Source: Nipponacmea schrenckii
Taxonomy: Eukaryota; Mollusca; Gastropoda; Lottiidae
Assembly (NCBI GenBank): GCA_030562195.1
Contig: CM060199.1
Coordinates: 20,356,338 to 20,420,337 of the forward strand
DNA length: 64,000 bases
Direction of reading: 5' to 3'
The translations under genes were made by a program, and so were the position numbers. The notes under the pieces are model-generated. The model saw nothing but the letters and a program-made list of their open reading frames with translations, was not told the DNA's origin and did no database searches. Positions 46,301 through 61,300 of the stretch are shown here, piece by piece (the stretch's first letter is position 1; each line of letters starts with the position of its first letter).

Positions 46301-49300
46301 TGTAATAGTCTCCTGTTCGGTACCTCAAATGACAACTTGACAAAACTCCAGAGACTCCAAAATAAAGCAGCTTGTATAATATCGAGAACCAGACCAACAG
46401 AACACATAACTCCAGTTTTCAAGGCTCTGCACTGGCTAAAAATCCAAGAACGTATTGATTTCAAGATTTTATCCTTAACATACCAATGCATCAATCATAC
46501 AGCTCCATCCTATCTCAGGGACTTAGTTCATATTAGAGAATCATCACGATCTCTTCGATCCTTACAACAGTCTTTTCTTAAAGTGCCATTATTTAACATG
46601 AAAACTTTTGGGGACCGGTCGTTTTCTCATGCTGCTGCTACACTGTGGAATTCCTAACCAGACGTCATTAAACGTTCTTCATCGTTAAATGTGTTCAAAT
46701 CAAGCTCAAAACCTTTCTATTCTCTCACTATGATTAATCTAATCAACAATGGGACAATCTATAAGCTATAAGCTTCGAACATACTTTTTGTGTGGTGTTA
46801 CAGCGCGTTAGAATTGCTATTATTATTATTATTGCAGTGCGTTCTATTGAACGCACTGCTTTGATTTCGAAATGTTATTTTTTTTTTTTAGAATTTTGCT
46901 CAGAGCGCACAGCCAAAACTTCATGTGCCACGTACAAACTGTTAACATTTCTCCCGCAAATGTTGCCAAACTAAATCATTTGAATACATTTTCACGTCAT
47001 TTTGTCCAATTGGAAATGACATACGACGCTATGTCAAACTTTAGGTTTTTTCAAATTTGGGAAGCTAGTTTTTAATCAATGTGGATTGCGTTTTTTTGTT
47101 TATTACTTTTAATCTTTGTTAAAAAGATAGTACTTTCAAACTTTCAAAATTTTGAACTTTGTCGCTGACTTTTTTAATTTTAATTTTTGCGTTTTTTCAA
47201 CTTCTACATTATTATTTCGAATGATCTGAAAGTTTACAGATATATATACATTTTGATTGCGAACTATAATAGATTTTCAAAATTTTGATATAACTTCCGG
47301 TTTTAATGTTATTCGCTCTTAAAGTTTTTGAAAAAAATGTCTTTTGCAATTAGCTAGAATTGTTCATTTAATGATGTTAAATTTGAAAAATCCGAACCGG
47401 AAGTAACGGATCAGCCGCCATTTTGATATGTCTAACTTTTGTAAAACTAAAAATTCAGTCTCAGGTTTAAATTAAATTTGCATAATTTTCAGGTTTCTGC
47501 AAACATCAATAGATTGCGCAAAAAAGTATGGGAATTTCAATTTTGCTTTTCCTTTATTTCCGGTTGAAATTTTTCAGCTATAGTCAAAACTTTTAAAGGT
47601 CATATTTCGCCATATTGACCTTTGGTGACCTGAACAACAGTTATTGCCCTTGATTAAATCTGCCCAATGGTATCTTCACTTTTGTTGTCCGATGTTCACT
47701 TCCGGTTTTGCAGCCAATTGAAAATCACAAATTTGAACTTTAAAGAGCTCTATCACGTGACCTAATTTACAAAGGACAGAATTTCTTACATATTCCTTTT
47801 ATGTTTAATCTCATCTTCCTATTAATATATCACACTTGGTATTTTAATAAAAATTGCGTGTTTAAAAATTTCAAAATTTTGTAATTTCTTCTATACTAAC
47901 TGTGCGTGTTTATCTTTAAATCAAAATAGAGTCTCAGGGGATAATTCGATTTGTGTTATTTTGATGTATATAGAATCTATAACCGATCGCCGAAATATAT
48001 ATATGGAAACCGATTTTTGAATTTTGATTTTGATTTTTTTACGATTAAAATTTTTAAAAACTTTGAAGGGTCGTATATTGTGACGTTGGCATTTGGCGAT
48101 CTTTTGACCTGTACAAATGTGATAGGTCTAGAGAAGATCTATCCAATGATATATTAAACTTTATTGTAAGATTTATACTTAAGGTTTTATCGGCATTCAA
48201 AAATTGCAAATTTTTCCTATAAAACGGTCTGTTCAATGTACGTTGCATTTGGGCGATCTACAAGATATGAGTTTCAGCGATCCAAATTTATTTTTTAGTT
48301 TAATCGTTCTACATCCAGTTAAAATGATTCTAAGTTATTATATATATTAAATAAAAGGGATTATTGTTTATTTCTCGTTGTGGGCGATGTATGATATGGA
48401 ATATTTGGAAGGGAATTACAACCTTTAGAATTTTAAATTATATCTCTAAAGCAACAATAATGTACAGTTGAGTGGAATAGTGGTCTAAGGGACGCCACTC
48501 TATAAAAGCCGCGCTGTTAATTTGATGTCTCTATGTTATATCTTGGCAACTTGCCACAAATTGCAGGATCTAATGTTCCTACTACCTAAATTTGAAGATA
48601 GATGTTAAGTTATAAATAAACAGATTAAAAGTATTAATGATCTGGAAAGTTAATGAAATCCGAAATCAATTTATAATCTCAAATAAGGTGTTATGTCTCT
48701 TAGACCACGAATTGTTTTTTTTCAACGTTTTGTAACACACCTTTCTCAACATCTAATAGAAACGATGCAAATACATATTATTGCATTTTTTTAATTCTTG
48801 TTGCTGAATTCCCATAATGCAACGCACTGCTTCAGTGCCATTAGTCGTACGGCTCTAGTTGCAGCTGCTTTGTTTTCGAAATGACTATTTTTTGGGGTTT
48901 TTTTTTGTTTTTTTTTCGAATTTTACCTTCGATTGTTCTCTAAGAAGGCAACTAGCTACAAGCTACCTGTTGCTGTTTCCTATTCAAACTGCGAGACTAC
49001 CATCAGGTGAATGTAAAATGAAGTCATTTAGGCCAACTGGAAACGAGCTGTGTACAATGGCCTTATTTTGGTTTTTGCTCGTTATTACCTCTATATTCCA
49101 ACTTATTTTTACGAAACTTCTTTTGTTAGCTTCTTTAAACTGCTAGCTACTTAACTGCAGTTTAAAACTGCTAGCTTCATTACTTTTGTAGCTGACTTTT
49201 TTTAATTTCAATTTTTGCGTTTTTTTCAACTTCTACAATTTTGTTCCCTTACACCTGAAAACCTACAGGTAGATAACAATTGTTAATGCGATCAAAAATT

Positions 49301-52300
49301 ATTTTTCAAATTTTCGACATCACTTCCGGTTTCGAAGTTATTCGCTTTAAAAAATTAAAAAATAATTTCCGGAATTCGCAAGATATTTCAAAAATTCTTT
49401 TCGCAATATGCTAGAAATAGTCATACAAAAAAACGAAGATGAAAAAATCCGGACCGGAAGCAAAAGATAAGCCGTCATATTGAAATGTCAAACTTTTGTA
49501 AAATTCAAAATGGGGCCTCAGGGGATAAAGCGATTTTCGTTATCTAATCGTATCTAATGACTAGAGTCGTTTGCACAACTTTATTTGGGAGCCAATTTTT
49601 GAATTTTTTATTTTGATTTTCTTTTTTTTCCATTTTAATATTTTTAGTAATGTCCACAATTTTAAAGGCCCTTATTTCGTGACCTTGACCTTTGGTGACC
49701 TTGTGACCCGAACACGATTTATTGCCCTTGGTGATATCTATCCACTGATATATTCATTTGTGTTGTTCGATGATTACTTCCGGTTTTATAGCCGATTGAA
49801 ATTTGTGATTTTTATTTTTAAAGAGCTCTGTCACGTAAACTAATTCATAAATAACAAAAATTCCTATTGAATCTTATTGCAGTTTATATGGTCTTTGTAA
49901 TGATATATAAAAACACATATTTTCACCGAAATTGCGCTTTTTAGCATTTGAAAATTTTGTATTTTCTTCTCTACTAACTGTGCGTAATTTGCTTTAAATC
50001 GAAATGGGGACTGTGGAGATGCCCCGATTCGTGTAATTTTGATGTCTATAGAATGTAATATCGATTCCTGAATTATATTTGGAAACCGATTTTTGTATTT
50101 TGATTTTGATATTTTGACTGATAGTAATATATAAAAACTTCGAATGGTCGTATATTGTTACCTTGACCTTTAGTGACCTTGTGAGCTGAACATATTTGAT
50201 AGCTCTCGATAAGATCTATCCATTGATATATTATTTTTTGTTGTACGATGTATACTTTTCGTTTTATCACCATTTGAAAATTGCGAATTTCATCGTTAAA
50301 AGTTGTTTATTGAACTAAGCGTTTGGGCGATCTACATGACAAGAGTTTCAGCGAACCGATTATGCATTGAAATAAAACGACTTATACTCTGTAAAATAAC
50401 GTTACTGTTCTACGGATACCTTGTGGGGCAGTTTTAAACCGTATATCAAAACTGTTACGCACTGCATCAGAACCTTGCGAAGCCTGGGGATCTAGTTATT
50501 ATTATTATTATAGCCACAAATTCAGCTTTATAGCGATAGAATCAACTGTATGGCCACAGATTCAACATTATAGCCACAAACCCCACTCTATAGACACAGG
50601 CTCAACTCTATAGCCACACACTCCATTCTATAATCACAGACTCAACTGTATAGCAACAAACTCAACTTTTTAGCCACAGACTTAACTTTAGCCACAGACT
50701 CAACTCTCAAGCCACAGATTTAGCTTGAGCCACAGACTCAACTGTAAAGCCACAGATTTAGCTTTATAGCCACAGACTTAACTTTATAGCCACAGACTTA
50801 ACTATATAGCCACAGACTTAACTAACTCTATAGACACAGACTTAACTCTATAGCCACAGACTCAACTTTATAGCAACTGATTCAACTTTATAGCAACCAA
50901 TTCAACTTTATAGCAGCTGATTCAACTTTATAGCTACTGATTCAACTTTATAGCAACTTATTCAACTTTATAGCAACCAATTCAACTTTAAAGCAACTGA
51001 TTCAACTTTATAGCAACTGATTAAACTTTAAAGCAACCGATTCAATTTAATAGCAACCGATTCAACTTTATAGCAACAGACTCAACTTTATAGCAACTGA
51101 TTCAACTTTATAGCAACCAATTTAACTTTATTGCAACTGATTCAACTTTATAGCAACTGATTCAACTTTATAGAAACCAATTCAACTTTATAGCAACTTT
51201 TTCAACTTTAAAGCAACTGATTCAACTTTATAGCAACAGACTCAACTTTATAGCAACCAATTCAATTTAATAGCAACCAATTCAACTTTATAGCAAAAGA
51301 CTCAACTTTATAGCAACCGATTCAACTTTATAGCAACCAATTTAACTTTACAATTCAACTTTATAGCAACAGACTCAACTTTATAGCAACTGATTCAACT
51401 TTATAGCAACCAATTCAATTTAATAGCAACCAATTCAACTTTATAGCAAAAGACTCAACTTTATAGCAACCGATTCAACTTTATAGCAACCAATTTAACT
51501 TTACAATTCAACTTTATAGCAACAGATTCAACTTTATAGCAACCGATTCAACTTTATAGCAACCGATTCAACTTTATAGCAACCGATTCAACTTTATAGC
51601 AACTGATTCAACTTTATAGCAACTGATTCAACTTTATAGAAACCAATTCAACTTTATAGCAACCGATTCAACTTTATAGCAACTGATTCAACTTTATAGC
51701 AACTGATTCAACTTTATAGCAAACCAATTCAACTTTATAGCAACCAATTCAACTTTATAGCAACTGACTCAACTTTACAGCAACTGATTCAACTTTATAG
51801 CAAAAGACTCAACTTTATAGCAACCGATTCAACTTTATAGCAACCAATTTAACTTTATAGCAACGGATTCAACTTTATAGCAACCGATTCAACTTTATAG
51901 CAACCGATTCAACTTTATAGCAACCGATTCAACTTTATAGCAACTGATTCAACTTTATAGCAACCGATTCAACTTTATAGCAACCAATTCAACTTTATAG
52001 CAACAGATTAAACTTTATAGCAACTGATTCAACTTTATAGCAACTGATTCAACTTTATAGAAACCAATTCAACTTTATAGCAACCAATTCAACTTTATAG
52101 CAACGACTCAACTTTATAGCAACCGATTCAACTTTATAGCAAAGACTCAACTTTATAGCAACGATTCAACTTTATAGCAACAGACTCAACTTTATAGCAA
52201 CTGATTCAATTTTAGCAACTGATTCAACTTTATAGAAACAATTCAACTTTATACAACTTTTTCAACTTTAAAGCAACTGATTCAACTTTATAGCAACCGA

Positions 52301-55300
52301 TTCAACTTTAAGCAACATTCAATTTTAGCAACCAATTCAATTTATAGCAACCATTCAATTTATAGAAAATAACTTTATAGCAACGATTCAACTTTATAGC
52401 AACCGATTCAACTTTATAGAACCAATTCAACTTTTAAAACCGATTCAACTTTATAGCAACCATTCAACTTTATAGCACGATTCAACTTATAGCAACCAAT
52501 TCAATTTTATAGCAACCGATTAAACTTTTAGCAAAGATCAACTTTATAGAACCATTCAACTTTATAGCAACCTTAACTTTAAGCAACGATTCAATTTATA
52601 GCAACCGATTCAACTTTATAGCAACGATTCAATTTATAGCAACCATTCAATTTATAGCAACGATTCAACTTTATAGCAACGATTCAACTTTAAGAACCAA
52701 TTCAACTTTATAGCAACGATTAACTTTATAGAACATCAATTTATAGAACCATTCAACTTTATAGAACATTCAACTTTATAGCAACCATTCAACTTATAGC
52801 AACATTCAATTAACAACCGATTAACTTTTAGCAACGATCAACTTTATAGCAACGATTCAACTTTATAGCAACCAATTAACTTTATAGCAACGATTCAACT
52901 TTTAGCAACGATTCAACTTATAGAACCATTCAACTTTATAGCAACCGATTCAACTTTATAGCAACGATTCAACTTTATAGCAACTGATTCAATTTTAGAA
53001 CCAATTCAACTTTATAGCAAAGACTAACTTTATAGCAACGATTCAACTTTATAGCAACGATTCAACTTTATAGAAACATTCAACTTTATAGAACCATTCA
53101 ACTTTATAGCAACGATCAACTTTACAGCAACTGATTCAACTTTAGCAAAGACTCAACTTTATAGCAACGATCAACTTTATGGGTTCATCCATGGGTGGTT
53201 ACAAACACTCAAATTTTGTCAAAATACATTAATGACTATGCCTTCTAGAAAGTTTGTGAGCAATTGTGGAAAGGCATGGATGACCCTAAAACACACTTCA
53301 CACTCAGTAGGATGTATAAAAATGAATCACCTTTCAGAACAAGTGAAACTTTGGGTCCTTCATAATATTCTACCACAGCCTCTTTCCTACTAGCATAACG
53401 TCTGATTTTTCTTACACCTTTACTTCTGGATTCAGCAAGGAGAGTTTGATGTATTTGATCATGCTGTAATCTCTTTGTATTTATAGCAGACAGGTCTTCC
53501 TTCACTTTCATATCTAGAATTTTCCTCAGACGATTTTCCACAACTTCTTTGGCTTTTTTCTGAAAAAATAACTGTGCTATCACAAACATGTTACCTTAAT
53601 TTACCAGAAGAACTCAGTTACCAACAGTTCAAAACTGTCTTCAACTGCAGCAATTGCAGTTACTCTTTATGATACCTCTAAGGACCTTTGCACAAATGAT
53701 ATTTTATAAGTCATCCCCTCTGACAACATGAAACCAGATTGAACAACGGTTGCCTAGCAAAATACGCCCACTTTAAAATATGTTTTCTGTTTTAACACAG
53801 GCAGAAACTCTAAAATTATTTAGGTCTAATCCAAGTTCTCATCAATATAAATGTTCACACTAAATTTGATTCAAATCAGATGAAACCTAGTCTCTATTGT
53901 TTTTACTAGCTAATTTTCAAGAGTTTGGACTAAGTCTAATCCAAGATCTCACCAATAAAAATGATCACATCAAATTTCATTCAAATCAGATGAAAACTTT
54001 ATTGTGATTCACAATCACAAGCCAATTTCACAGTGTTTTGACTAAGTCAAGTGCAATAACTCAAAAACAGTTTATCAAAAAATCGTCAATATTGTACTTG
54101 ACCAAGTTATTATCAACTTCAATAATCACATCAAATTTCATTCAAATCAGATGACAACTGTTGTCTCTGTGGTGTTCACAAGTCAGTTTAGACGCATTTT
54201 GACTTAGTCAAGGGCAATAACTGAAAAAACTTTCACCAAAAAATCGTTACTATCAAACTTGTTTAAGATCTTATCAAAATAAATTTTGACACAAAATTTC
54301 ATTCAAATAGAATGGAAATTGTGATCTCTATCGCGTTCACAAGCCAATTTGGATGGGTTTTAACTAAGTCAAGTGAAAAAACTAAAAAACCATTCATCGA
54401 AAAATCGCCTTTATCGAATTTGTCGAAGATCTCATCAATATAAATGTTCACAGCAAGTTTCATTCAAATCCAATGAAAAATGTAGTCTCTATATTGTTTG
54501 CAAGCCAATTTTAACGTGTTTTGACTAAGTCAAGGGCAATAACTCAAAAGCTGTTCATCGAAAAATGGCCTATTTCAAACTTTTCTGAGATCTCTTCAAT
54601 ACATATTATCACAGCAAGTTTCATTGAAATCCATAGAAAACTGTTGTCTCTATCGCGTTCTCAAGCCAATTTTGACGCAGACGAAGTCAAGTTCAATAAC
54701 TCAAAAACCGTTCGTCGAAAAATCACCAATTTCGAACTTGTCCGAGATCTCATCAATATAAATGATCACAGCAGCCTTCATTGAAATCTGATAAAAACTG
54801 TAGTCTCTATCGCGTTCACAAGCCAATTTTGATGGTTTTTGACTAAGTCAAGTGCAATAACTCAAAAACTGTTCATCGAAAAAATCGCCAAATTTGAACT
54901 TGAATTTGAACCGAGATCTCATCAATATAAATGATCACAGCAAGTCTCTATCGCGTTCACAAGCAATTGTGGACGGACAGACTACGGACAGACAGACAGG
55001 GGTGACTACAATATCCGAGCACATTATAATGTGGGCGTATAAAAATTAATTATATATCATCGAAATCTATGTCAAAACCCAAAAGATTTCAAGCCATCAC
55101 AGATTTTGTAAATCAAATAAAGAGATCCATGTGACTCTTATCATAATACATAGATGTTTATGTTATTACAATCACAATGGCAACCGATGGATCAGACTTT
55201 AAGACATTGTTCATATACATATGTCATTCAAAATTTAAAACATGCCAACTGAAATCTTTTGATTTCTTACCTCAGTTTCCATTTCTAATATCCCATCTCC

Positions 55301-58300
55301 AGCAGATGGTAAACTTTTCCATCCATCTATCTCTACAGCTAGTGATGGTGGTACTTCCTCAAACCGTTTTCCAAATTCATCAAGCATACTTCTAACCTAA
55401 TATTAAAATGAACAATAACAAGTGGTTGCCTAGCAAGATACGCCCACTCTGAAATATATTTCTTGTATTAACACAGGTAGAAACTCTAACATTATTTAGG
55501 TCTTGTTCAAGATCTCAGCAATATACATGATTACACCAAATTTCATTCAAATCAATGAAGGAAACCTAGTCTCTATTGTGTTCACTAGATAATTTTCATT
55601 GGTTTTGACTAAGTCAAGGGCAATAATTCAAAAATCACTGAAATATCATCACTATCGAACTTATCAAACATCTCAGCAATATAAATATTCAGAATAATTT
55701 TTATTCAAATCACAAGTCTATTTCGACGCATATTGACTAAATCAAGGGCAATTACTCAAAAAAGATAGCTTGCAAGGCAAGGTAATATACACGCACTGAC
55801 AGCATTGAATTTGAATAACTCAAAAAATATAACATTCAATTAAATTTTTTTTCAATGTCATTGCTCCAACCAAGTTTCATCAAAATGCTTTGAAACCTGC
55901 AGTTTCTATGCACCAAAAATTCAAAGGCATAACTCAAAACTGTTCATGGAAAATAACAAAAAGCAAACTTGACCGCCAACTTACCTATTCCAATTCTCAT
56001 ATCAAGTTTTATCAATATCTATTAAATATTGTAGCTTCTGTTGCACCCACAATACAATGTTACTAAGTCAAGGGCAATAACTCAAAAACCATTCATTGAA
56101 AAATCGCCAAATTTTTACTTGACTGCCGTCTTATTCATTCAAATGCTCACACCAAGTTTCATCAAAATCCATTGAAAATGGTAGCTTCTATAGCACACAC
56201 AATAAAATTTTGACGCAATTTTACTAAGTCAAGGGCAATAACTCAAAAAGAAGTTCATTGAATAATTAATTAGTTAAATAGTTAATTTCTAACTTGACCG
56301 CAGTCTTATTAATTCCAATGCTCATACCAAGTTTCAAAGTAAAATGCACTGGTTGTCTTAATGTTTTTGAAAAAATATCTTTGCTTGAGATATGTTCATA
56401 TTCTTCAAAACAATGAAAGCTTTTTTCTTGCTTTAACTTGTGACACCAACTTAACTCTTTGTTTGATATGATTGCTTTAATAACATTCATGTACATGTAA
56501 AACTTCAATAGAGAGATATGACAACCAGATACATGTAGATCATATTCAAAATTTTCTTTTCTATTTTTGAATTCTTTTACACCCACCTATCTTTTTTTTC
56601 AGCACATATGAACTGCATTACCAAACCTGTTTCAACTTTCAACAAAGTTCCTAAACATACAGAACACAACAATCCCCCATCATTAACTTACTTTTGTATA
56701 TGTAGTTCCAGAAACCAGAATTTTTCCTCTCTTCAATGTACCCCTCTGTATTAATGCAGTGGCAACTCTCCTGCAATTTGTACATATTGGATATTGCAAT
56801 GACAATAAAATGGTTATTTAGTGATTATGCTAAGAAGCCTAGCTGACTGTCATTACAGTGTTTTATCAACTTCTTTGATTTATAGCATCAAGAATGGAAA
56901 TATGCTATTGGTCAATATACAAATTATGGCAAGCAGAACTAACCTATCAGATGTTTTTTTTTGTCATATTCAAAATACATGAAATTTTTTTTAGTAATAA
57001 ACACATTTCTATAATATGAAAGTACTGTCAGTTAATTGTGTATTACAAAGGGCTACGATAAGTGAGCTATCAGTCAGGGGCCTAATTTTTTTAAAAATTA
57101 AATAAGAAGAAATACAAGAATCTAATTTGACAATAAAACTAAAAATAAAATTGATTTAGTGATTGACCAATCAGATGACTGGAACACTAAAATCATTTTA
57201 AATTAAGTTTTCAAGAATTAGGGCCCCAGTTATCAAATGGTAAACAAACTCCACACCTACCCTTTGTTTAAAGTCTGTGACTCAATGATTGTACCTTCCA
57301 CTAATCCATTCGGATTGCATTTTAAATCTAAAATTTCACCTAAGGCCACAATAGCTTCTTGTAATTGATCAACATTGGTCCCCTTAGAACAGAAAGTAAA
57401 AAATTTATACAGCTCATTATACCTATTTACACCTCCTTTTTTTACACCAAAAACGAGGTTCATAAGGGCCATTACATCATCCACTGAAAAGATGGCGGTG
57501 TCATATGAAGAACAACCTATGGAAGGTTACTTAACACCTGATTTATGGCTTAATCAACTCCAGTTTTAATAATGTAAAATATGATAGGGATTCAACTGGT
57601 GAGATTGGAGAAGGAGGTAAAAGGGTAGCAAGTTTGCTGCAGTGACACCTAACCTATTTATGAGCCTCATTCCAATATGGCCAGCGATCTACTTCATTTT
57701 GAAAATAAAGATTTCTTTTTTGATACTGTTTCTCATTTCCAAGCACTTTTTCACATGCTTTCTTGGCTATGTAAAGCAAGAGAGAAACAAAATGAATGAC
57801 ATGGTAATAATTACATTTAATGCTGATATAGGTACAACTTGTATATCACCTCCAAATTCTTCTGCTACAAGTTCTTGTTCCAATAAGTTTTTCTTGGTTC
57901 TCTCCTGTTAAAAAAACCCACAACAATATAAGACTAGAATTGCTTACAATTATAAACGTATTTCGACAGCCTTGAAATATTATGTAGGCTAAATTTGCAA
58001 TGACCTACATCTAGACAATATATTGAATATCATTTGACCTAGTTTTCAAAGTCATAAAATAATTAGGTCACACCTTCAGTAACGGTAAATGATGGCGAAA
58101 ATATGAAAACTATCAATATTTTGCTGTATTTAAGTACACTTATCTCTATGAATTTTTTAAGTAAGCCAAATTAAAAGATACCTACTCGTAGACAATATAT
58201 TGAATATTATTCGGCCTAATTTTCAAGGTCATAGATTAAGTGGGTCACACCTTCCGTAGCCGTTAAAGTGACCTATATGGAAGGGAATAGCTTCCATAAT

Positions 58301-61300
58301 TAGATGAAGAAGTGTCTAATTCCATTGTAATAAGTCAAATGACATGTGTAATAAAACAAGATACCTCAATGTCCAAAGACATATGACAGCTTTTGTTAAA
58401 GTAAACTGTTTTAAAACAAAAGTTTTATGTTTAACGGTAAGATCACTCTTGTTTTTGTAGAATATAATATTACTAAAAACATTTTACATAAGAAATGTAA
58501 AAAGAGAAACTGCGCGTAACAAATAACCAATGTGTTATGGAGGAGGGTTTGTGACATATATCTAATGTAAAAAGATTTTAGTAATATTATATTCTACAAA
58601 AACAAGAGTGATCTTACCGTTATACATAAAACTTTTGTTTTAAAACAGTTTACTTTCACAAAAGCTGTCATATGTCTTTGGACATTGAGGTATCTTGTTT
58701 TATTACACGTCATTTGACTTATTACAATGGAATTAGACACTTCTTTATTGCATCTAATTATGGAAGCTATTCCCTTCCATAGACCGTATTTTGAAAAAAA
58801 TCGAAATTTGAATAATTCGAAAAAATACGAAATTTAAAAATCGGTCTCCTAGAAAAGGTAGATAATGATACAAGGTATCTATGTGCTAAATTTCATCAAA
58901 ATCATTATATCAATAGTGTCTGAATTTCGGCTTTAAGAATTGTAACGAAAAATTCAAAATGGCGGCCAATATGGCAGCTTGACCTAATTATCGAGGTCAA
59001 ATCGATTACTATTGACAAGTTATTTATAAAACAGTTATCACTTCTCACCAAGCTGTTATAGACCGGAAGTTACGTAATTATGTCATATGAGGCTTAACTG
59101 GAAGTCGGATTTTTTTTTCAAAATTTTTCAAAAATAATAATCATATGGCCTATCAACTGGTAAAGTTTCAAAATTTTACCATTTATATTAAACGAGAAAT
59201 CACAGTCTGAAATTTTTGCCTATGACCCTTGAATATTCAATTGCAAATCGTGGTTAAAAGATTTAACCAAATTACATAAAACCTATAATTGTTATTGGAC
59301 AAATACATTGAAGTTTTCAAATCTGAAAATCCGGTCAAAATCGCACTGAAAATAAACCTGCTAAAGCAAAAAAAAAACGTTTTGTTTAATTTGATAATAG
59401 GAATCATTATAAGATTAACTGCAGACTTTATGTACCTTTTACCAGTTTGTCTGCAAACTCATCCGAGAATCGCAAAAAAAAGAAATAAAATATCCGAATG
59501 ATTACAAGATTACAATGATTACAAGACGCTTTCGCCAAAGTCGAAATACGTAATAACACTTCAGTAGGTAGAGTATCGTTCTCCTATAGATTCAATGTAT
59601 AAAGATCCTCACTCTAGATTGCATGTAAAAATGATACATACCAAATCAAAGTCATGTTTATCCATCTTGTTTACAGCAACAATAATAGGAACTATAAATA
59701 AGGAAATATACAAAGCACTATTTTGATAAATAGGTTTAATAAGGTTCAAAAATATTATCTGTGAGGTACTTGACTCATGTTAAGACCACTTGTAATAGTT
59801 TTATAAATTATTACCTTAAAGGACGTATAATTTTGTTTCAGATCATAATGGGAGTCAAGTAAAAAAAAAAAAACTATGAACTATGTGTAAAAAGACTGAC
59901 TGATTGTTGACCAACCTACCTCCAGAGCTTCGGGCAAGATTAATGGATTCTACAGTTTGGTCCATAACTCCATCATCTCCAGCTACCACTAAGACAATAA
60001 TATCTGTTACTTGAGCACCCCGAGCTCTCATGGCACTAAATGCAGCATGACCAGGTGTGTCTAAGAAGGTTATTTTTTCTCCAGTTTTCATTTTCACTGC
60101 AAAAACAAAAACAGTTTGATGGACAAGGTTACATCAGAGGTGACGGCATCACCTTGTATGACATGGAATTTATTTTTCAAGAAAAATAGAAAAATCTGTT
60201 AGTACATATATATAAGCTTATACAAACGTGACCAAAAGATGTAATCTATGTATCATGGAGAAGTGGTATATCCTTAAGCACCCAAATTTGGCAACCCTTA
60301 ATTCAAGAACAGAACTGGTAAATACGTGGTGACATTCTTCCTGTTACCTACTGAAGTCATAACGCTGCACGAAAATGGAACAACAGCAAACGTGACACAC
60401 TGGTGTAATGTGACGTCCCGTAACCCAAATCGTAAAGAGAATCAGAATGAAAAATTATAACAATTTCAATATACCTTGGACCAAAATTACTATACAAAAA
60501 TAAGGACGAAGTCAGACACAGTTACACTATCAAGAATGATAAAGAAATTACCAGAAAAAGCACCAATATGTTGAGTGATACCACCAAATTCCTGATCCAC
60601 AACATTGGATTTTCTTAGATAATCTAAAAGAGTTGTCTTTCCATGATCAACATGTCCCATAATAGTAACTACTGGTGATCTTTTGACAAGTTTAGGATCT
60701 GGTGGTGGTCTGTAAACAACATATTTATATAATCTTTGAATATTTAGAAGTAGGAGGAACATTAAATAAATAAGAATACTATTATTATGGATATACTACT
60801 CTGTGCTTAGTATATATTGATAAAGATTACAGTATGTGAATTGAAACGTCGCTTAAAATAAAGGAAGGAGTAGTATATCCATAATAAAAGAGTTCTTGTG
60901 TATTAAAAGTATCAATAGTAGTTTAAAACACATATAGAAATAGACAGAAGAGGCTTTATGGATATATAGATAAGTTTTCTCACATTTATTAATGGTTTCT
61001 CTTCACTCATTATTTACTATATATTTTGTTAGTCTTGTTATATTATTCAATTCTCTTGATAACGCAGCCTGTAGGAGAGCTGAGTTAATAAATTGTCAGA
61101 AGTTGTTGGGGACTGGACAATATATACAGTATATATATATAAAAAATATTGTGTAATATCGCCTTATTTAATGTGACAATCAATGAAAAATTATCATTGT
61201 CATTTGAAAGAACACAGCATCACTTTATTTCAAAACATACATAAATAGAAATAATAAAATGTACCATGAAATTTTGAATATTGTTTCCCTTAATATTCAT

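Noticed and set aside
59550..59630. tRNA-like TAGGTAGAGTATCG segment
   Set aside because: A-box resemblance without a B box or cloverleaf; not supportable.
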